This document shows, piece after piece, positions 43,888 to 52,589 of a stretch of 64,000 bases of DNA. Under the pieces are notes generated by a model, which was not told where the DNA came from, searched no databases, and saw only the letters and a list, made by a program, of their open reading frames with translations. Within the stretch, counting starts at the first letter, position 1. Each line of letters begins with the position of its first letter. Position numbers and translations under genes: made by a program. Source of the DNA: Magnetospirillum aberrantis SpK (lineage in GTDB: Bacteria > Pseudomonadota > Alphaproteobacteria > Rhodospirillales > Magnetospirillaceae); NCBI RefSeq assembly GCF_011022235.1, contig NZ_JAAIYP010000042.1:124001-188000 (forward strand), written 5' to 3'.

Positions 43888-43913
43888 TTTTTGGGGTATT
43901 GTAATTCCAAAAA
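43888..43913. promoter_or_regulatory. Inverted repeat upstream of alanine dehydrogenase
   Basis: TTTTTGG (43888-43894) and CCAAAAA (43907-43913) are inverted around 12 bp, 12 bp upstream of the ald start codon. The AT-rich dyad stands out in this GC-rich sequence and could bind an Lrp/AsnC-type regulator, which often controls ald. The regulator is inferred only. Confidence 0.45.
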
Positions 43914-43925
43914 ATGGGTGAGCCC

Positions 43926-45056
43926 ATGCGCATCGGCGTTCCCAAGGAAATCAAGAGCCACGAATACCGCGTCGGGTTGACCCCTGGCTCCGTTCGCGAG
44001 CTGGTGCATCACGGCCATCAGGTGATTGTGGAGCGTTCGGCCGGCGACGGCATCGGCTGTTCCGACGCCGCTTACCGCGCGGTCGGTGCCCAGGTGGTGG
44101 ACAGTGCCGCCGAGGTGTTCGCCACCGCCGATCTGGTGGTCAAGGTCAAGGAACCGCAACCGGCCGAGATCGCCCGCCTGCGCGAGGGCCAGGTGCTGTT
44201 CACCTATCTGCATCTTGCTCCCGACGCCGACCAGACCAAGGCCTTGGTGGAATCGGGCGTCACCGCCATCGCCTACGAGACGGTGACCGATTCCTTCGGC
44301 CGTTTGCCGTTGCTGGCCCCCATGAGCGAGGTCGCCGGCCGCATGGCGGTCCAGGTCGGCGCCCATTGCCTGGAAAAGGAACAAGGCGGCATCGGCGTGC
44401 TGTTGGGCGGGGTGCCGGGCGTCGCGCCGGGCAACGTGGTGGTCCTGGGCGGCGGCGTGGTCGGCACCAACGCGGCGCGCATGGCGGCTGGCCTGGGCGC
44501 ACGGGTGGTGGTGCTGGACAAATCGTTGCCGCGCCTGGCCCAGATCGACGAGATGTTCGGCGGCCGGGTCCAGACCGCCTATGCCAATCTGAACGCGCTG
44601 GAGCAGCATGTGCTGGACGCCGACCTGCTGATCGGCGCGGTTCTGGTGCCCGGGGCCGCCGCGCCGCGTCTGGTCAGCCGCTCCCAGGTGGCCGGCATGC
44701 GCAACGGCTCGGTTGTCGTCGATGTCGCCATCGACCAAGGCGGCTGTATCGAGACGGCCCGCCCCACCACCCACGCCCAGCCGACCTATGTCGAGGAGGG
44801 CGTGGTTCATTATTGCGTGACCAACATGCCGGGCGCGGTGGCGCGGACCTCGGCCTTCGCGCTCAACAACGCCACGCTGCCTTTCGTGCTGGCCCTGGCC
44901 GACAAGGGCTGGGTCGGCGCGGTATCCGAGGACCCGCACCTGCGCGCGGGCCTCAACGTCCATCGCGGCCAGGTCACCCACGCCGCAGTGGCGCGCGACC
45001 GCGGTTTCCAGTATGTGGATGCCGAGGTCGTCCTGACCAAAGAACAAGGATCATAA
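43926..45056 (+). CDS. ald: Alanine dehydrogenase
   Basis: Ald interconverts L-alanine and pyruvate with NAD+. The 376-residue length and motifs fit: [22 protein letters not shown] at the N-terminus, [42 protein letters not shown], the NAD-binding [21 protein letters not shown] and the active-site region [21 protein letters not shown] 43926 is used; an ATG at 43914 overlaps the AT-rich dyad. ppa follows after 5 bp, so the two are probably cotranscribed. Confidence 0.97.
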   Translation: MRIGVPKEIKSHEYRVGLTPGSVRELVHHGHQVIVERSAGDGIGCSDAAYRAVGAQVVDSAAEVFATADLVVKVKEPQPAEIARLREGQVLFTYLHLAPDADQTKALVESGVTAIAYETVTDSFGRLPLLAPMSEVAGRMAVQVGAHCLEKEQGGIGVLLGGVPGVAPGNVVVLGGGVVGTNAARMAAGLGARVVVLDKSLPRLAQIDEMFGGRVQTAYANLNALEQHVLDADLLIGAVLVPGAAAPRLVSRSQVAGMRNGSVVVDVAIDQGGCIETARPTTHAQPTYVEEGVVHYCVTNMPGAVARTSAFALNNATLPFVLALADKGWVGAVSEDPHLRAGLNVHRGQVTHAAVARDRGFQYVDAEVVLTKEQGS

Positions 45057-45061
45057 GAACC

Positions 45062-45601
45062 ATGGATATCAAGAAGATCCCCATCGGCAAGAACCCGCCG
45101 AACGACATCAACGTGATCATCGAGATCCCGCTCAAGGGTGATCCGGTGAAGTACGAGATCGACAAGGAATCGGGCGCCATGTTCGTCGACCGCTTCCTGC
45201 ACACCGCCATGTACTACCCGACCAATTACGGCTTCGTCCCGCACACCTTGTCGGATGACGGCGATCCGGTGGACGTGATGGTGGTCGGCCGGCATGGCGT
45301 CGCGGTGGGATCGGTCATGCGGTCGCGCCCGATCGGCGTGTTGCTGATGGAGGACGAGGCCGGTCACGACGAGAAGATCCTGGCCGTGCCGCATCCCAAG
45401 CTGCACCCGTTCTACGACGACGTGAAGACCTATTCGGACCTGCCCGCTACCCTGATCCAGCAGATCGAGCACTTCTTCGCTCATTACAAGGATCTGGAAG
45501 AGGGCAAGTGGGTCAAGGTGATCGGCTGGGGCGGCCCGGAAAAGGCCGCCGAGATCATCGAGGCCGCCATCAAGAAGGCCGAGAAGAAGACGAAGAAGTA
45601 A
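45062..45601 (+). CDS. ppa: Inorganic pyrophosphatase (family I)
   Basis: PPase hydrolyses pyrophosphate and drives biosynthetic reactions. The 179-residue protein has the family I features: [33 protein letters not shown], the metal-binding [11 protein letters not shown], and the helical C-terminus with [15 protein letters not shown] lysine-rich tail (AEKKTKK) ends the protein. It lies 5 bp after ald. A strong terminator follows about 75 bp downstream, inside the GIY-YIG cassette boundaries. Confidence 0.98.
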   Translation: MDIKKIPIGKNPPNDINVIIEIPLKGDPVKYEIDKESGAMFVDRFLHTAMYYPTNYGFVPHTLSDDGDPVDVMVVGRHGVAVGSVMRSRPIGVLLMEDEAGHDEKILAVPHPKLHPFYDDVKTYSDLPATLIQQIEHFFAHYKDLEEGKWVKVIGWGGPEKAAEIIEAAIKKAEKKTKK

Positions 45602-45677
45602 TCTTCGCCGCCTTCCGGGCAAGAGAAAACCCTCCCCCTGCCACCGAGAGCCGTTGGGGCTAGGTGTGTTTGATGTC

Positions 45678-45720
45678 AGCCCCGCAACAGGCCATGAGCC
45701 AGTTGCGGGGCTTTTCATTT
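45678..45720 (+). terminator. Rho-independent terminator of ald-ppa
   Basis: An 11-bp perfect stem AGCCCCGCAAC (45678-45688) with GTTGCGGGGCT (45702-45712) is followed by TTTCATTT. It lies 76 bp after the ppa stop. Confidence 0.88.
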
Positions 45721-45735
45721 ACCGAAGAATTTCTC

Positions 45736-45767
45736 CGTCATGGCCGGGCTTGACCCGGCCATCCACG
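45736..45767. repeat. Left 32-bp inverted repeat of the GIY-YIG cassette (REP-like)
   Basis: This is the exact reverse complement of 46099-46130. The arm is itself palindromic (core GGCCGGGCTTGACCCGGCC), as in REP sequences. It lies 42 bp before the GIY-YIG start codon. Confidence 0.9.
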
Positions 45768-45809
45768 CTGCCGGTTGCAGACGCCCACGGCGGGCCGCAT
45801 CATGCGAGC

Positions 45810-46097
45810 ATGCAAGGCGGCTGGGTCTACATCATGACGAACCGACCGAATGGCACGCTGTACGTCGGCGTGACCAGCGATTTGGCGCGTCGAGCATGGG
45901 AGCACCGGGAGGGCGTCGCCGACGGCTTCACCAAACGGTATGGGCTGAAGCGGCTGGTTTATGCCGAGCGATACGAGGACATCCGCACCGCCATTCAGCG
46001 GGAGAAGAACCTCAAGCACTGGCCGAGGGCTTGGAAGGTCAAGCTGATCCTGGCCGACAATCCGAACTGGGACGATCTCTACGAGCGGCTGGCGTAG
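45810..46097 (+). CDS. Small GIY-YIG nuclease-domain protein (YhbQ/UPF0213 type)
   Basis: From ATG 45810 the product has 95 residues. The GIY-YIG module is complete: GGWVYIMTNRPNGTLYVGVTSDLARRAWEHR, with the paired Tyr-Ile and Tyr-Val strands (WVYIM and LYVGV) and catalytic-type Arg, then a Glu in RTAIQREKNLKHWPR. This single-domain form is common and often multi-copy in alphaproteobacteria; its biological role is unclear. The gene fills the space between two perfect 32-bp inverted repeats and its stop lies 1 bp from the right one. The frame is open further upstream, but that part crosses the left repeat. Confidence 0.9.
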   Translation: MQGGWVYIMTNRPNGTLYVGVTSDLARRAWEHREGVADGFTKRYGLKRLVYAERYEDIRTAIQREKNLKHWPRAWKVKLILADNPNWDDLYERLA

Positions 46098-46098
46098 C

Positions 46099-46130
46099 CG
46101 TGGATGGCCGGGTCAAGCCCGGCCATGACG
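46099..46130. repeat. Right 32-bp inverted repeat of the GIY-YIG cassette (REP-like)
   Basis: Exact reverse complement of 45736-45767. It starts 1 bp after the GIY-YIG stop codon and directly abuts the outer imperfect repeat that begins at 46131. Confidence 0.9.
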
Positions 46131-46151
46131 AAACACACTTAGTCTCAACGG

Positions 46152-46180
46152 CTCCCCTGCCATCGGGGGAGGGTTTTTTT
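46152..46180 (+). terminator. Rho-independent terminator after the GIY-YIG gene
   Basis: CTCCCC (46152-46157) pairs with GGGGAG (46166-46171) and is followed by GG and seven T. The corresponding part of the left outer repeat has lost most of this pairing. Confidence 0.8.
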
Positions 46181-46213
46181 GGTTCTTCACCGGATTCCGG
46201 GATGAACCTTTCC

Positions 46214-46933
46214 TTATTCCTGCTCGGCGCCTTCCAGGGCCGAGGTGTCGCGCTTGGGCCGCTGGTCGTTGAGCTTGCGGCCGGTGACCAGGAAATAAGT
46301 CATCTCGGCGATGTTGGTGGCGTGGTCGCCGATGCGTTCGATGTTCTTCGCGATGAACATCAGATGGGTGCCGGCGGTGATGGTGCGCGGGTCTTCCATC
46401 ATGTAGGTCAGGATCTCACGGAACAGGCTGGAATAAAGGTCGTCCACCTCCTGGTCGCGCGAACGCACCGCCAGCGCCTTTTCCGCGTCATGGGTCAGAT
46501 AGGCGTCCAGCACCTCGGCCAGCAGCGCCTGGACCAGCCGGCCCATGCGCACCAGCGAGCGCATGGGAGCGACCGGCGGCATCTGGTTGAGCACCAGCGA
46601 CCGCTTGGCGGCGTTGGCGGCGTGGTCGGCGATGCGTTCCAGGTCGCCGGCCGCTTTCAGCGTGGCGATCACCGCGCGCAGATCGTCGGCCACCGGGGCG
46701 CGCAACGCCAACAGCCGCACGGTCTGTTCGTTGACGAAGCTCTCGCAATCATCGACGCGGACGTCGTCGTTCATGATGCGGGTGGCAAGGTCGCTGTCGC
46801 GATGTTCGAGCGCCTCGATGGCGCCCTTCAACTGTTGCTCGGTCAGGCCGCCCATACGGGCCAGCGCGTCGTGCAGGCGCTTCAGTTCCTCGTCGAAGGA
46901 ACGGACGATGTGTTGGTCGCCGATGGTGGGCAT
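46214..46933 (-). CDS. phoU: Phosphate signalling protein PhoU
   Basis: PhoU connects the Pst transporter to the PhoR kinase and restrains phosphate uptake. The 239-residue protein consists of two three-helix PhoU repeats, each with the metal-binding pattern: DLERIADHAANAAKR (about 100) and NIERIGDHATNIAEM (about 200). It starts 13 bp after the pstB stop on the minus strand. The other pst genes are not in this window. Confidence 0.96.
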   Translation of the reverse strand: MPTIGDQHIVRSFDEELKRLHDALARMGGLTEQQLKGAIEALEHRDSDLATRIMNDDVRVDDCESFVNEQTVRLLALRAPVADDLRAVIATLKAAGDLERIADHAANAAKRSLVLNQMPPVAPMRSLVRMGRLVQALLAEVLDAYLTHDAEKALAVRSRDQEVDDLYSSLFREILTYMMEDPRTITAGTHLMFIAKNIERIGDHATNIAEMTYFLVTGRKLNDQRPKRDTSALEGAEQE

Positions 46934-46946
46934 GTGCGCAATCTCC

Positions 46947-47738
46947 TTAACCGAAACGGCCAGTGATGTAGCCTTGGGTCAATTGGTGGCGGGGGGCGGT
47001 GAAGATCTGTTCGGTGGGGCCGATCTCGATCAACTCGCCCAGATGGAAAAAGGCGGTCTGTTGCGACACGCGCGCCGCCTGTTGCATGGAATGGGTGACG
47101 ATGACCAGGGTGTAGCGCTCGTGCAGCTCGTCCATCAGTTCCTCCACCTTGGCGGTGGCGATGGGGTCGAGCGCCGAACACGGCTCGTCCATCAGGATCA
47201 CCTCGGGGTTGACGGCGATGGCGCGGGCGATGCACAGGCGCTGTTGCTGGCCGCCCGACAGGCCGGTGCCCAACTCGTGCAGGCGGTCCTTGACCTCGTG
47301 CCACAGCCCGGCCTTTTCCAGCGCCGTCTCGACGATCTGGTCCAGATGGGTCTTGTCCTTGAACAGCGCGTGGATGCGCGGGCCGAAGGCGACGTTCTCG
47401 TAGATGGTCTTGGGGAACGGGTTGGGTTTTTGGAAGACGATGCCCACCCGCATGCGCAACAGCACCGGGTCGATGCCGGCGGGACCGTAGACCGCCTCGC
47501 CGTCCAAGGTGATGTCGCCGCTGACCCGCGCGCCGGCGATGGTGTCGTTCATGCGGTTCAGGCAGCGCAGGAAAGTGGATTTGCCGCAGCCCGAGGGGCC
47601 GATCAGCGCGGTGACCTGGCCGGCGGGAATGTCGAGGTCGACACCCTTGAGCGCCAGCTTGTCGCCGTAATGCACCTTGACCGCGCGGGCGGTCATCTTC
47701 GTTTCGTCCGCCGCGCCCTGGTCCACCGCTTCCGCCAT
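46947..47738 (-). CDS. pstB: Phosphate ABC transporter ATP-binding protein PstB
   Basis: PstB powers high-affinity phosphate import. The 263-residue ATPase has Walker [13 protein letters not shown]-loop [11 protein letters not shown], the signature [15 protein letters not shown], Walker [14 protein letters not shown] and the switch His in [13 protein letters not shown] 47738 (MAEAVDQ) has AGGA upstream; ATG 47762 would add eight residues. It precedes phoU, but pstS, pstC and pstA do not precede it; the upstream neighbour is cobN, 60 bp away. Confidence 0.96.
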   Translation of the reverse strand: MAEAVDQGAADETKMTARAVKVHYGDKLALKGVDLDIPAGQVTALIGPSGCGKSTFLRCLNRMNDTIAGARVSGDITLDGEAVYGPAGIDPVLLRMRVGIVFQKPNPFPKTIYENVAFGPRIHALFKDKTHLDQIVETALEKAGLWHEVKDRLHELGTGLSGGQQQRLCIARAIAVNPEVILMDEPCSALDPIATAKVEELMDELHERYTLVIVTHSMQQAARVSQQTAFFHLGELIEIGPTEQIFTAPRHQLTQGYITGRFG

Positions 47739-47798
47739 GATCGGGTCCTGAATATGGAACATCCGGGCTAGGTAACCCGAGCGGCGACCCCGTTCAAG

Positions 47799-50700
47799 TT
47801 AATCCAATATGTCATAAATCGAATTACGCCGGGGTTTCCACAGGCCGCGCTCGATGGCCTCGCGGAAACGCGCCTTCATTTCCGCCAGCGCGGCGGGGTT
47901 GTTGGCCTGTAAAAAGGCGTGGACGGCCTCGTCGGCCAGATAGGCCTCGGCCAGCATGTCGAAATGATGGTCCTTGACCGCGCGGGTGGTGGCGGCGAAG
48001 GCGAACAGATAGTCCACCGTCGCCGTCATCTCGAACGCGCCCTTGTAACCGTGGCGCATGACGCCTTCGATCCATTTGGGATTGGCGGCCCGCGCCCGGA
48101 CCACGCGGGCGACCTCTTCGTCCAGCGTGCGGATGCGCGGGCTTTCCGGGCGCGAATGGTCGGGGTGGTAGACCGCCGGGTCGGTCCCCGACACCAGCCG
48201 CACGGCGGCGGTCATTCCGCCTTCGAACTGGTAATAATCGTCGGAATCAAGCAGATCGTGTTCGCGGTTGTCCTGGTTCTGCACCACCGCCTCGACCCGG
48301 CCCAGGCGGTCGCGGAACAGTTCGTGCCCGGCCTCGCCCTCGCCGCCGGCGCCATAGACCCAGCCGCCCCAGGCGATGTACGCCTCGGCCAAATCGCCTT
48401 GGGTGGTCCAGCCCTTTTCGTCGATCAACGCTTGAAGGCCGGCGCCATAGGCGCCCGGTTTCGATCCGAACACGCGGGCCGCCGCCCGTCCCTCGCCCAG
48501 CCGCGCCTTGTCGGCGCGCACGCGGGCGGCTAGCGGGTTGACGTCGTCGGCTTCGTCCAGCGCCGCCACCGCGCGCACCGCCGAATCGAACAGGTTGATC
48601 AGATCGGGAAAGGCGTCGCGGAAAAAACCGGAAACGCGCAAGGTCACGTCCACCCGTGGCCGGTCAAGGATGCCGGCCGGCATGATCTCGAAGCCGGTGA
48701 CCCGGCGCGAACCGGTGTCCCAGGTGGGCCGCACCCCCATCAGCGCCAGTCCCTGGGCGATGTCGTCGCCGCCGGTGCGCATGTTGCTGGTGCCCCAGGC
48801 GGTCAGCGCCACCGCGCGCGGCCACTCGCCCTGGTCCTGAAGGTGGCGTTCCAACAGCAATTGCGCCGATTTCCAGCCCAGGCTCCAGGCCGCAGGGGTC
48901 GGCACCGTGCGGGTGTCGACGGAAAAGAAGTTGCGGCCGGTGGGCAGCACGTCGGGCCGTCCCCGCGTCGGCGCCCCCGATGGCCCCGGCGGCACGAAAC
49001 GGCCGTCCAGGCCCTTCAGCAATCCGGCGATCTCGGCCGCACCGCATTCATCCACCGCCGGGGCCAGATGGTCGCGGATGTGGCTCAGGACCGCCGTGGT
49101 GCGCGTCCATTCGGCCGGGCATTGCTGTCCCGCCACCAGGGCGCGGGCCAGCAATTCCAGCCGTTCCACGGTGTCGCCCATGGTGCGCCACGGATCGTCC
49201 CCGCTCAGAACACTTGGCCGTGCGCCGTTCCAGGGATCGCCCAGCACGCAATCCAGCGGGTCGAAGTCCAGTCCCAGGTCGCGGGCCAACGCGCGCAGCA
49301 GCGAATCCGCGCCCGCGCCCGATCCGCGCGGCACGCGGGCCAGGGCCACCAACAGGTCGGTGCGCTGGTCGCCCTGGGGCGACAGGCCGAAAATGTGCAG
49401 GCCGTCGCGAATCTGCAATTCCTTCAGCTCGCACAGGTGGTTGTCCAGCTTGGACAAGGCGGTGTCGGTGTCGTCGGTGGGTTCGATGCCCAGGTCGCGG
49501 TCCAGCCCGGCGGCCGAGGTGGTGGACAGGATTTCCTTGCGCAGGATGGCCAGCCGGCGGGGATCGACGCCGGCCGCCTCGTAATATTCGTCCACCAGCC
49601 GTTCCAGCTCACGCAGGGGGCCGTAGCTTTCGGCGCGGGTCAGGGGCGGCGTCAAATGGTCGACGATGACCGCCGCGCTGCGTCGTTTCGCCTGCGTTCC
49701 TTCGCCGGGATCGTTGACGATGAACGGGTAAAGGTTGGGCAGCGGCCCCAGCACCGCCTGGGGGTAACAGGCGTCCGACAGCGCCAAGGACTTGCCCGGC
49801 AGCCATTCCAGATTGCCGTGCTTGCCCATGTGCACCACGGCGTCGGCGCGAAACTGTTCGCGCAGCCAGGCGTAAAAGGCGAAATAGCTGTGCGGCGGCA
49901 CCAGATCGGGGTCGTGGTAGCTGGTGCCGGGATCGATGTTGTAGCCGCGCGCCGGCTGGATGCCGACGGCCACCGACCCGAAACGCATCATCGGCAAGCG
50001 GAATTCGCCACAGGACAGCTCACCCTTACGGAAAAAGGGGTCGGCCTCGGGCGCGCCCCAGCGCCGGCGCACCGCCTCCTGAATCTCTTGCGGCAAGGCG
50101 TTGAAGAACAGGAAGTAATCGGGAAGCGCCAGGGTCTCGCGCACCTCGCGCCCGTCCAGCGCCCGCCAGTCGTTGGTGGGACCGGCCTGAAGCGCCTGGA
50201 CCAGGGAATTGCCGTCGGCGGGCAGATCGCGCACGCCGTATCCGGCCAGGGCCAGGGCCCGCAACACCTCGACAGTGCCGGCCGGGGTGTCCAGCCCGAC
50301 ACCGTTGCCAAGGCGGCCATCGCGGTTGGGATAATTGGCCAGCACCATGGCGACGCGGCGTTCGGCCGGGGTCTTGCGCCGCAAGCGGGCCCATCGCGCC
50401 GCCAGTTCGGTGACGTAACGAACCCGTTCGGCCACCGGGGCGTGGCGGGCGATGTCGCATTGGCTGAAGGCGTCGCGGCTGGCGGCCTTGAACGACAGGG
50501 CGCCGGCCAGGACGCGGCCGTCCACTTCGGGCAAGGCCACGTTCATGGCGATGTCACGCGGCCCCAGGCCGCTTTTTCCGTCGCGCCACGCCTGTTCGGT
50601 GCCGGCGGCCAGCACCACCTGAAGAACCGGACAATCGCTGGGGCCGAACGGCGTGTCCTCGGCCTTGATGGGCGAGGCGACGGCGAAACCGGTGGCGTTG

Positions 50701-51464
50701 ACCACCACGTCCACCCGCATCCGGTCCAGAACGTCCTCGACGATGCCGGCGCTGGCTCCGTCCTTCAGTGATTGCACGAACAGACCGTGGGCGTTGAGGC
50801 CCTGTCCGCGCAGGCCGGTCAACAGCGCGTCCACCGGCGCGGTGTCGCCCGACAGCACCAGGGCACGATAGAACACCACCACCGCCGACGGCCGCGCCGG
50901 GTCCCAGTCGTCCTGCCACCCGGTGTCGGGATAAAGCCCGGCCGGTGGCAGCGGCCGGGGCTCCAGCCAACCGGTTTGCCGGCCGATCAGGTCGGCGGCG
51001 TAATTCAGGAAATGGGTGGCGTTGTCGGGGCCGCCGAACAGAAGATAGCGCCACAGCCGGTCCTGCGCCTCGGGCGGCACGGTGGCGTCGCGGGCCAGTT
51101 CGGCGTCGGGTTTGTCGTCGCCGGGCAGACAGGCCAACAAGATGCCGCGCCGGCGGCAGGTGGCGGCGATCTGTTCCAGGCCATAGGGCCAATAGGAGCG
51201 TCCGCCCAGCAACCGCACCACCACCAGCCGGGCATGGGCCACCACCTGCTCGACATAAAGGTCCACCGACATGTGGTGGGCCAGCCGGGTCAGGTTGGCG
51301 AGACGCAGCTCGAACGGCGCGCCGGCGCGGGCATGGGCGGCGGCCAGCGCCGACAATTCGGTGTCGGCGGCCGACAGCACCACCACCTGGCCGGGCGTCT
51401 GACCCAGGTCGATGGCTTCGGAGCCGTCGGAAATGGTGCCGGGCTGGGCGGCGAGAAGGTGCAT
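47799..51464 (-). CDS. cobN: Cobaltochelatase subunit CobN
   Basis: CobN is the large subunit of the late-inserting, ATP-dependent aerobic cobaltochelatase (with CobS and CobT) that acts on hydrogenobyrinic acid a,c-diamide. The 1221-residue protein is related to magnesium chelatase subunit H. Blocks seen include PVLQVVLA, MVLANYPNRDGRLGNGVGLDTP, VVHMGKHGNLEWLPGKSLALS, YPFIVNDPGEGTQAKRR and VALTAWGTSNMRTGGDDIAQ. The C-terminus has GVMRHGYKGAFEMTATVDYLFAFAATT. It follows cobW after a 105-bp gap with a large palindrome. cobS and cobT are not in the window. Confidence 0.96.
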   Translation of the reverse strand: MHLLAAQPGTISDGSEAIDLGQTPGQVVVLSAADTELSALAAAHARAGAPFELRLANLTRLAHHMSVDLYVEQVVAHARLVVVRLLGGRSYWPYGLEQIAATCRRRGILLACLPGDDKPDAELARDATVPPEAQDRLWRYLLFGGPDNATHFLNYAADLIGRQTGWLEPRPLPPAGLYPDTGWQDDWDPARPSAVVVFYRALVLSGDTAPVDALLTGLRGQGLNAHGLFVQSLKDGASAGIVEDVLDRMRVDVVVNATGFAVASPIKAEDTPFGPSDCPVLQVVLAAGTEQAWRDGKSGLGPRDIAMNVALPEVDGRVLAGALSFKAASRDAFSQCDIARHAPVAERVRYVTELAARWARLRRKTPAERRVAMVLANYPNRDGRLGNGVGLDTPAGTVEVLRALALAGYGVRDLPADGNSLVQALQAGPTNDWRALDGREVRETLALPDYFLFFNALPQEIQEAVRRRWGAPEADPFFRKGELSCGEFRLPMMRFGSVAVGIQPARGYNIDPGTSYHDPDLVPPHSYFAFYAWLREQFRADAVVHMGKHGNLEWLPGKSLALSDACYPQAVLGPLPNLYPFIVNDPGEGTQAKRRSAAVIVDHLTPPLTRAESYGPLRELERLVDEYYEAAGVDPRRLAILRKEILSTTSAAGLDRDLGIEPTDDTDTALSKLDNHLCELKELQIRDGLHIFGLSPQGDQRTDLLVALARVPRGSGAGADSLLRALARDLGLDFDPLDCVLGDPWNGARPSVLSGDDPWRTMGDTVERLELLARALVAGQQCPAEWTRTTAVLSHIRDHLAPAVDECGAAEIAGLLKGLDGRFVPPGPSGAPTRGRPDVLPTGRNFFSVDTRTVPTPAAWSLGWKSAQLLLERHLQDQGEWPRAVALTAWGTSNMRTGGDDIAQGLALMGVRPTWDTGSRRVTGFEIMPAGILDRPRVDVTLRVSGFFRDAFPDLINLFDSAVRAVAALDEADDVNPLAARVRADKARLGEGRAAARVFGSKPGAYGAGLQALIDEKGWTTQGDLAEAYIAWGGWVYGAGGEGEAGHELFRDRLGRVEAVVQNQDNREHDLLDSDDYYQFEGGMTAAVRLVSGTDPAVYHPDHSRPESPRIRTLDEEVARVVRARAANPKWIEGVMRHGYKGAFEMTATVDYLFAFAATTRAVKDHHFDMLAEAYLADEAVHAFLQANNPAALAEMKARFREAIERGLWKPRRNSIYDILD

Positions 51465-51488
51465 GTCTAGGGCCGTCCCGAATAGGAA

Positions 51489-51562
51489 ATGACACGGATG
51501 GACACGGATGAACGCGGATGGCGGCGGCAGTGTCCGTGTCTATCCGTGTCCATCCGTGTCAT
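51489..51562. repeat. Large palindrome with internal tandem repeats between cobW and cobN
   Basis: Bases 51489-51509 and 51542-51562 are perfect 21-bp inverted arms around a 32-bp spacer. Each arm is built from tandem ACACGGATG-like units (left) or ATCCGTGTCC-like units (right), and the spacer contains further partial units. It fills most of the cobW-cobN gap. I recall this motif as a dispersed intergenic repeat in unrelated bacteria, so it need not be cobalamin-specific. Confidence 0.85.
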
Positions 51563-51569
51563 CACATCT

Positions 51570-52589
51570 TCAGCCCGCGATGATTGCTTCGATAGCGGAA
51601 CGGTCCAGGCCCTTTTGGCCGATCACCACCAGCCGGCTCAGCTTTTCCTCGCCGCTCTTCCACGGGCGGTCGAACCAGCGCTCGATACGGGCGCCCACCG
51701 CCTGCACCACCTGACGCGCCGCCTTGCCCTCGACCGCCAGGAACCCCTTGAGGCGCAGGATGTCGTGGGCGGCGATGGCGGCGGTCAGCCGTTCGGCCAG
51801 GGCCTCGGGATCGGCGATGGTGCCCAAGGTCACGGCGAAGCTCTCGAAATCGTCATGATCGTGGCCTTCCTCGGAATCGTGGTGGCTGGGCCGCGTCGCC
51901 AGATCGTCCTCGGCCGCCGCCGACAGGCCCAGCAACACCATGGAATCCACTGCGCTCCTGGTGGTGCGCACCACCTTGACGCCGGGGCGCAGGGCGGCGG
52001 CCACTTCGGCCTGGACGCGGTCCAGTTCGGCGGCGTCCAACAGGTCGGCCTTGTTCAAAAGCACCATGTCGGCGCACAGCAACTGGTCCTCGAACACTTC
52101 TTCCAGCGGGTTGTCGTGCTCGGGCTGGGCCATCATCTCGGGGGTGTCGGCGAAACGGCCGGCCGCCACCGCACAGGAATCGACCACCGCGACGACGCCG
52201 TCGACGGTAACGCGCGAGCGGATTTCCGGCCACTGAAAGGCCTTGACCAATGGCTTGGGCAACGCCAGTCCCGAGGTCTCGATCAGGATGTGCTCGGGCG
52301 GGTTGGGACGGTCCAGCAACGCCTGCATGGTCGGCAGGAACTCGTCGGCGACGGTGCAGCACAGGCAGCCGTTGGCCAACTCGACGATGTCCTCTTCCTT
52401 GCAGCCGGCGGCGCCGCACGACGCCAGCAAATCACCGTCGACGCCGACGTCGCCGAATTCGTTGACGATCAGCGCGATGCGCCGCCCGCCGGCGTTTTCC
52501 AGAAGATGACGGACCAAGGTGGTCTTGCCGGCCCCCAGAAAGCCGGTGACGACGGTGGCGGGAACCTTGCGCGCGAGGGGGCGGATCAT
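51570..52589 (-). CDS. cobW: CobW, GTP-binding metallochaperone
   Basis: CobW is a COG0523 GTPase thought to supply cobalt to the CobNST chelatase. The 339-residue protein has Walker A GFLGAGKTTLVRHLL, the metal-binding GCLCCTV (CxCC) motif, ETSGLALP, and the base-recognition NKADLLD. A His/Asp-rich stretch (HHDSEEGHDHDD) lies before the C-terminal CobW domain. The start overlaps the cobU stop as ATGA, and cobN follows. This cobU-cobW-cobN order supports its assignment to cobalt rather than zinc. Confidence 0.95.
   Translation of the reverse strand: MIRPLARKVPATVVTGFLGAGKTTLVRHLLENAGGRRIALIVNEFGDVGVDGDLLASCGAAGCKEEDIVELANGCLCCTVADEFLPTMQALLDRPNPPEHILIETSGLALPKPLVKAFQWPEIRSRVTVDGVVAVVDSCAVAAGRFADTPEMMAQPEHDNPLEEVFEDQLLCADMVLLNKADLLDAAELDRVQAEVAAALRPGVKVVRTTRSAVDSMVLLGLSAAAEDDLATRPSHHDSEEGHDHDDFESFAVTLGTIADPEALAERLTAAIAAHDILRLKGFLAVEGKAARQVVQAVGARIERWFDRPWKSGEEKLSRLVVIGQKGLDRSAIEAIIAG

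Larger units (their letters stand above)
45626..46178. mobile_element. GIY-YIG cassette with nested inverted repeats (putative mobile or domesticated element)
   Basis: The outer ends 45626-45671 and 46131-46178 are imperfect inverted repeats sharing AAAACCCTCCCCC, GCCGTTG and GTGTGTTT. Inside them, 45736-45767 and 46099-46130 are perfect 32-bp inverted repeats. Between the inner repeats lies one small GIY-YIG nuclease gene. The layout resembles a minimal element or a REP-associated nuclease locus. No transposase or target-site duplication is visible. Confidence 0.55.
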
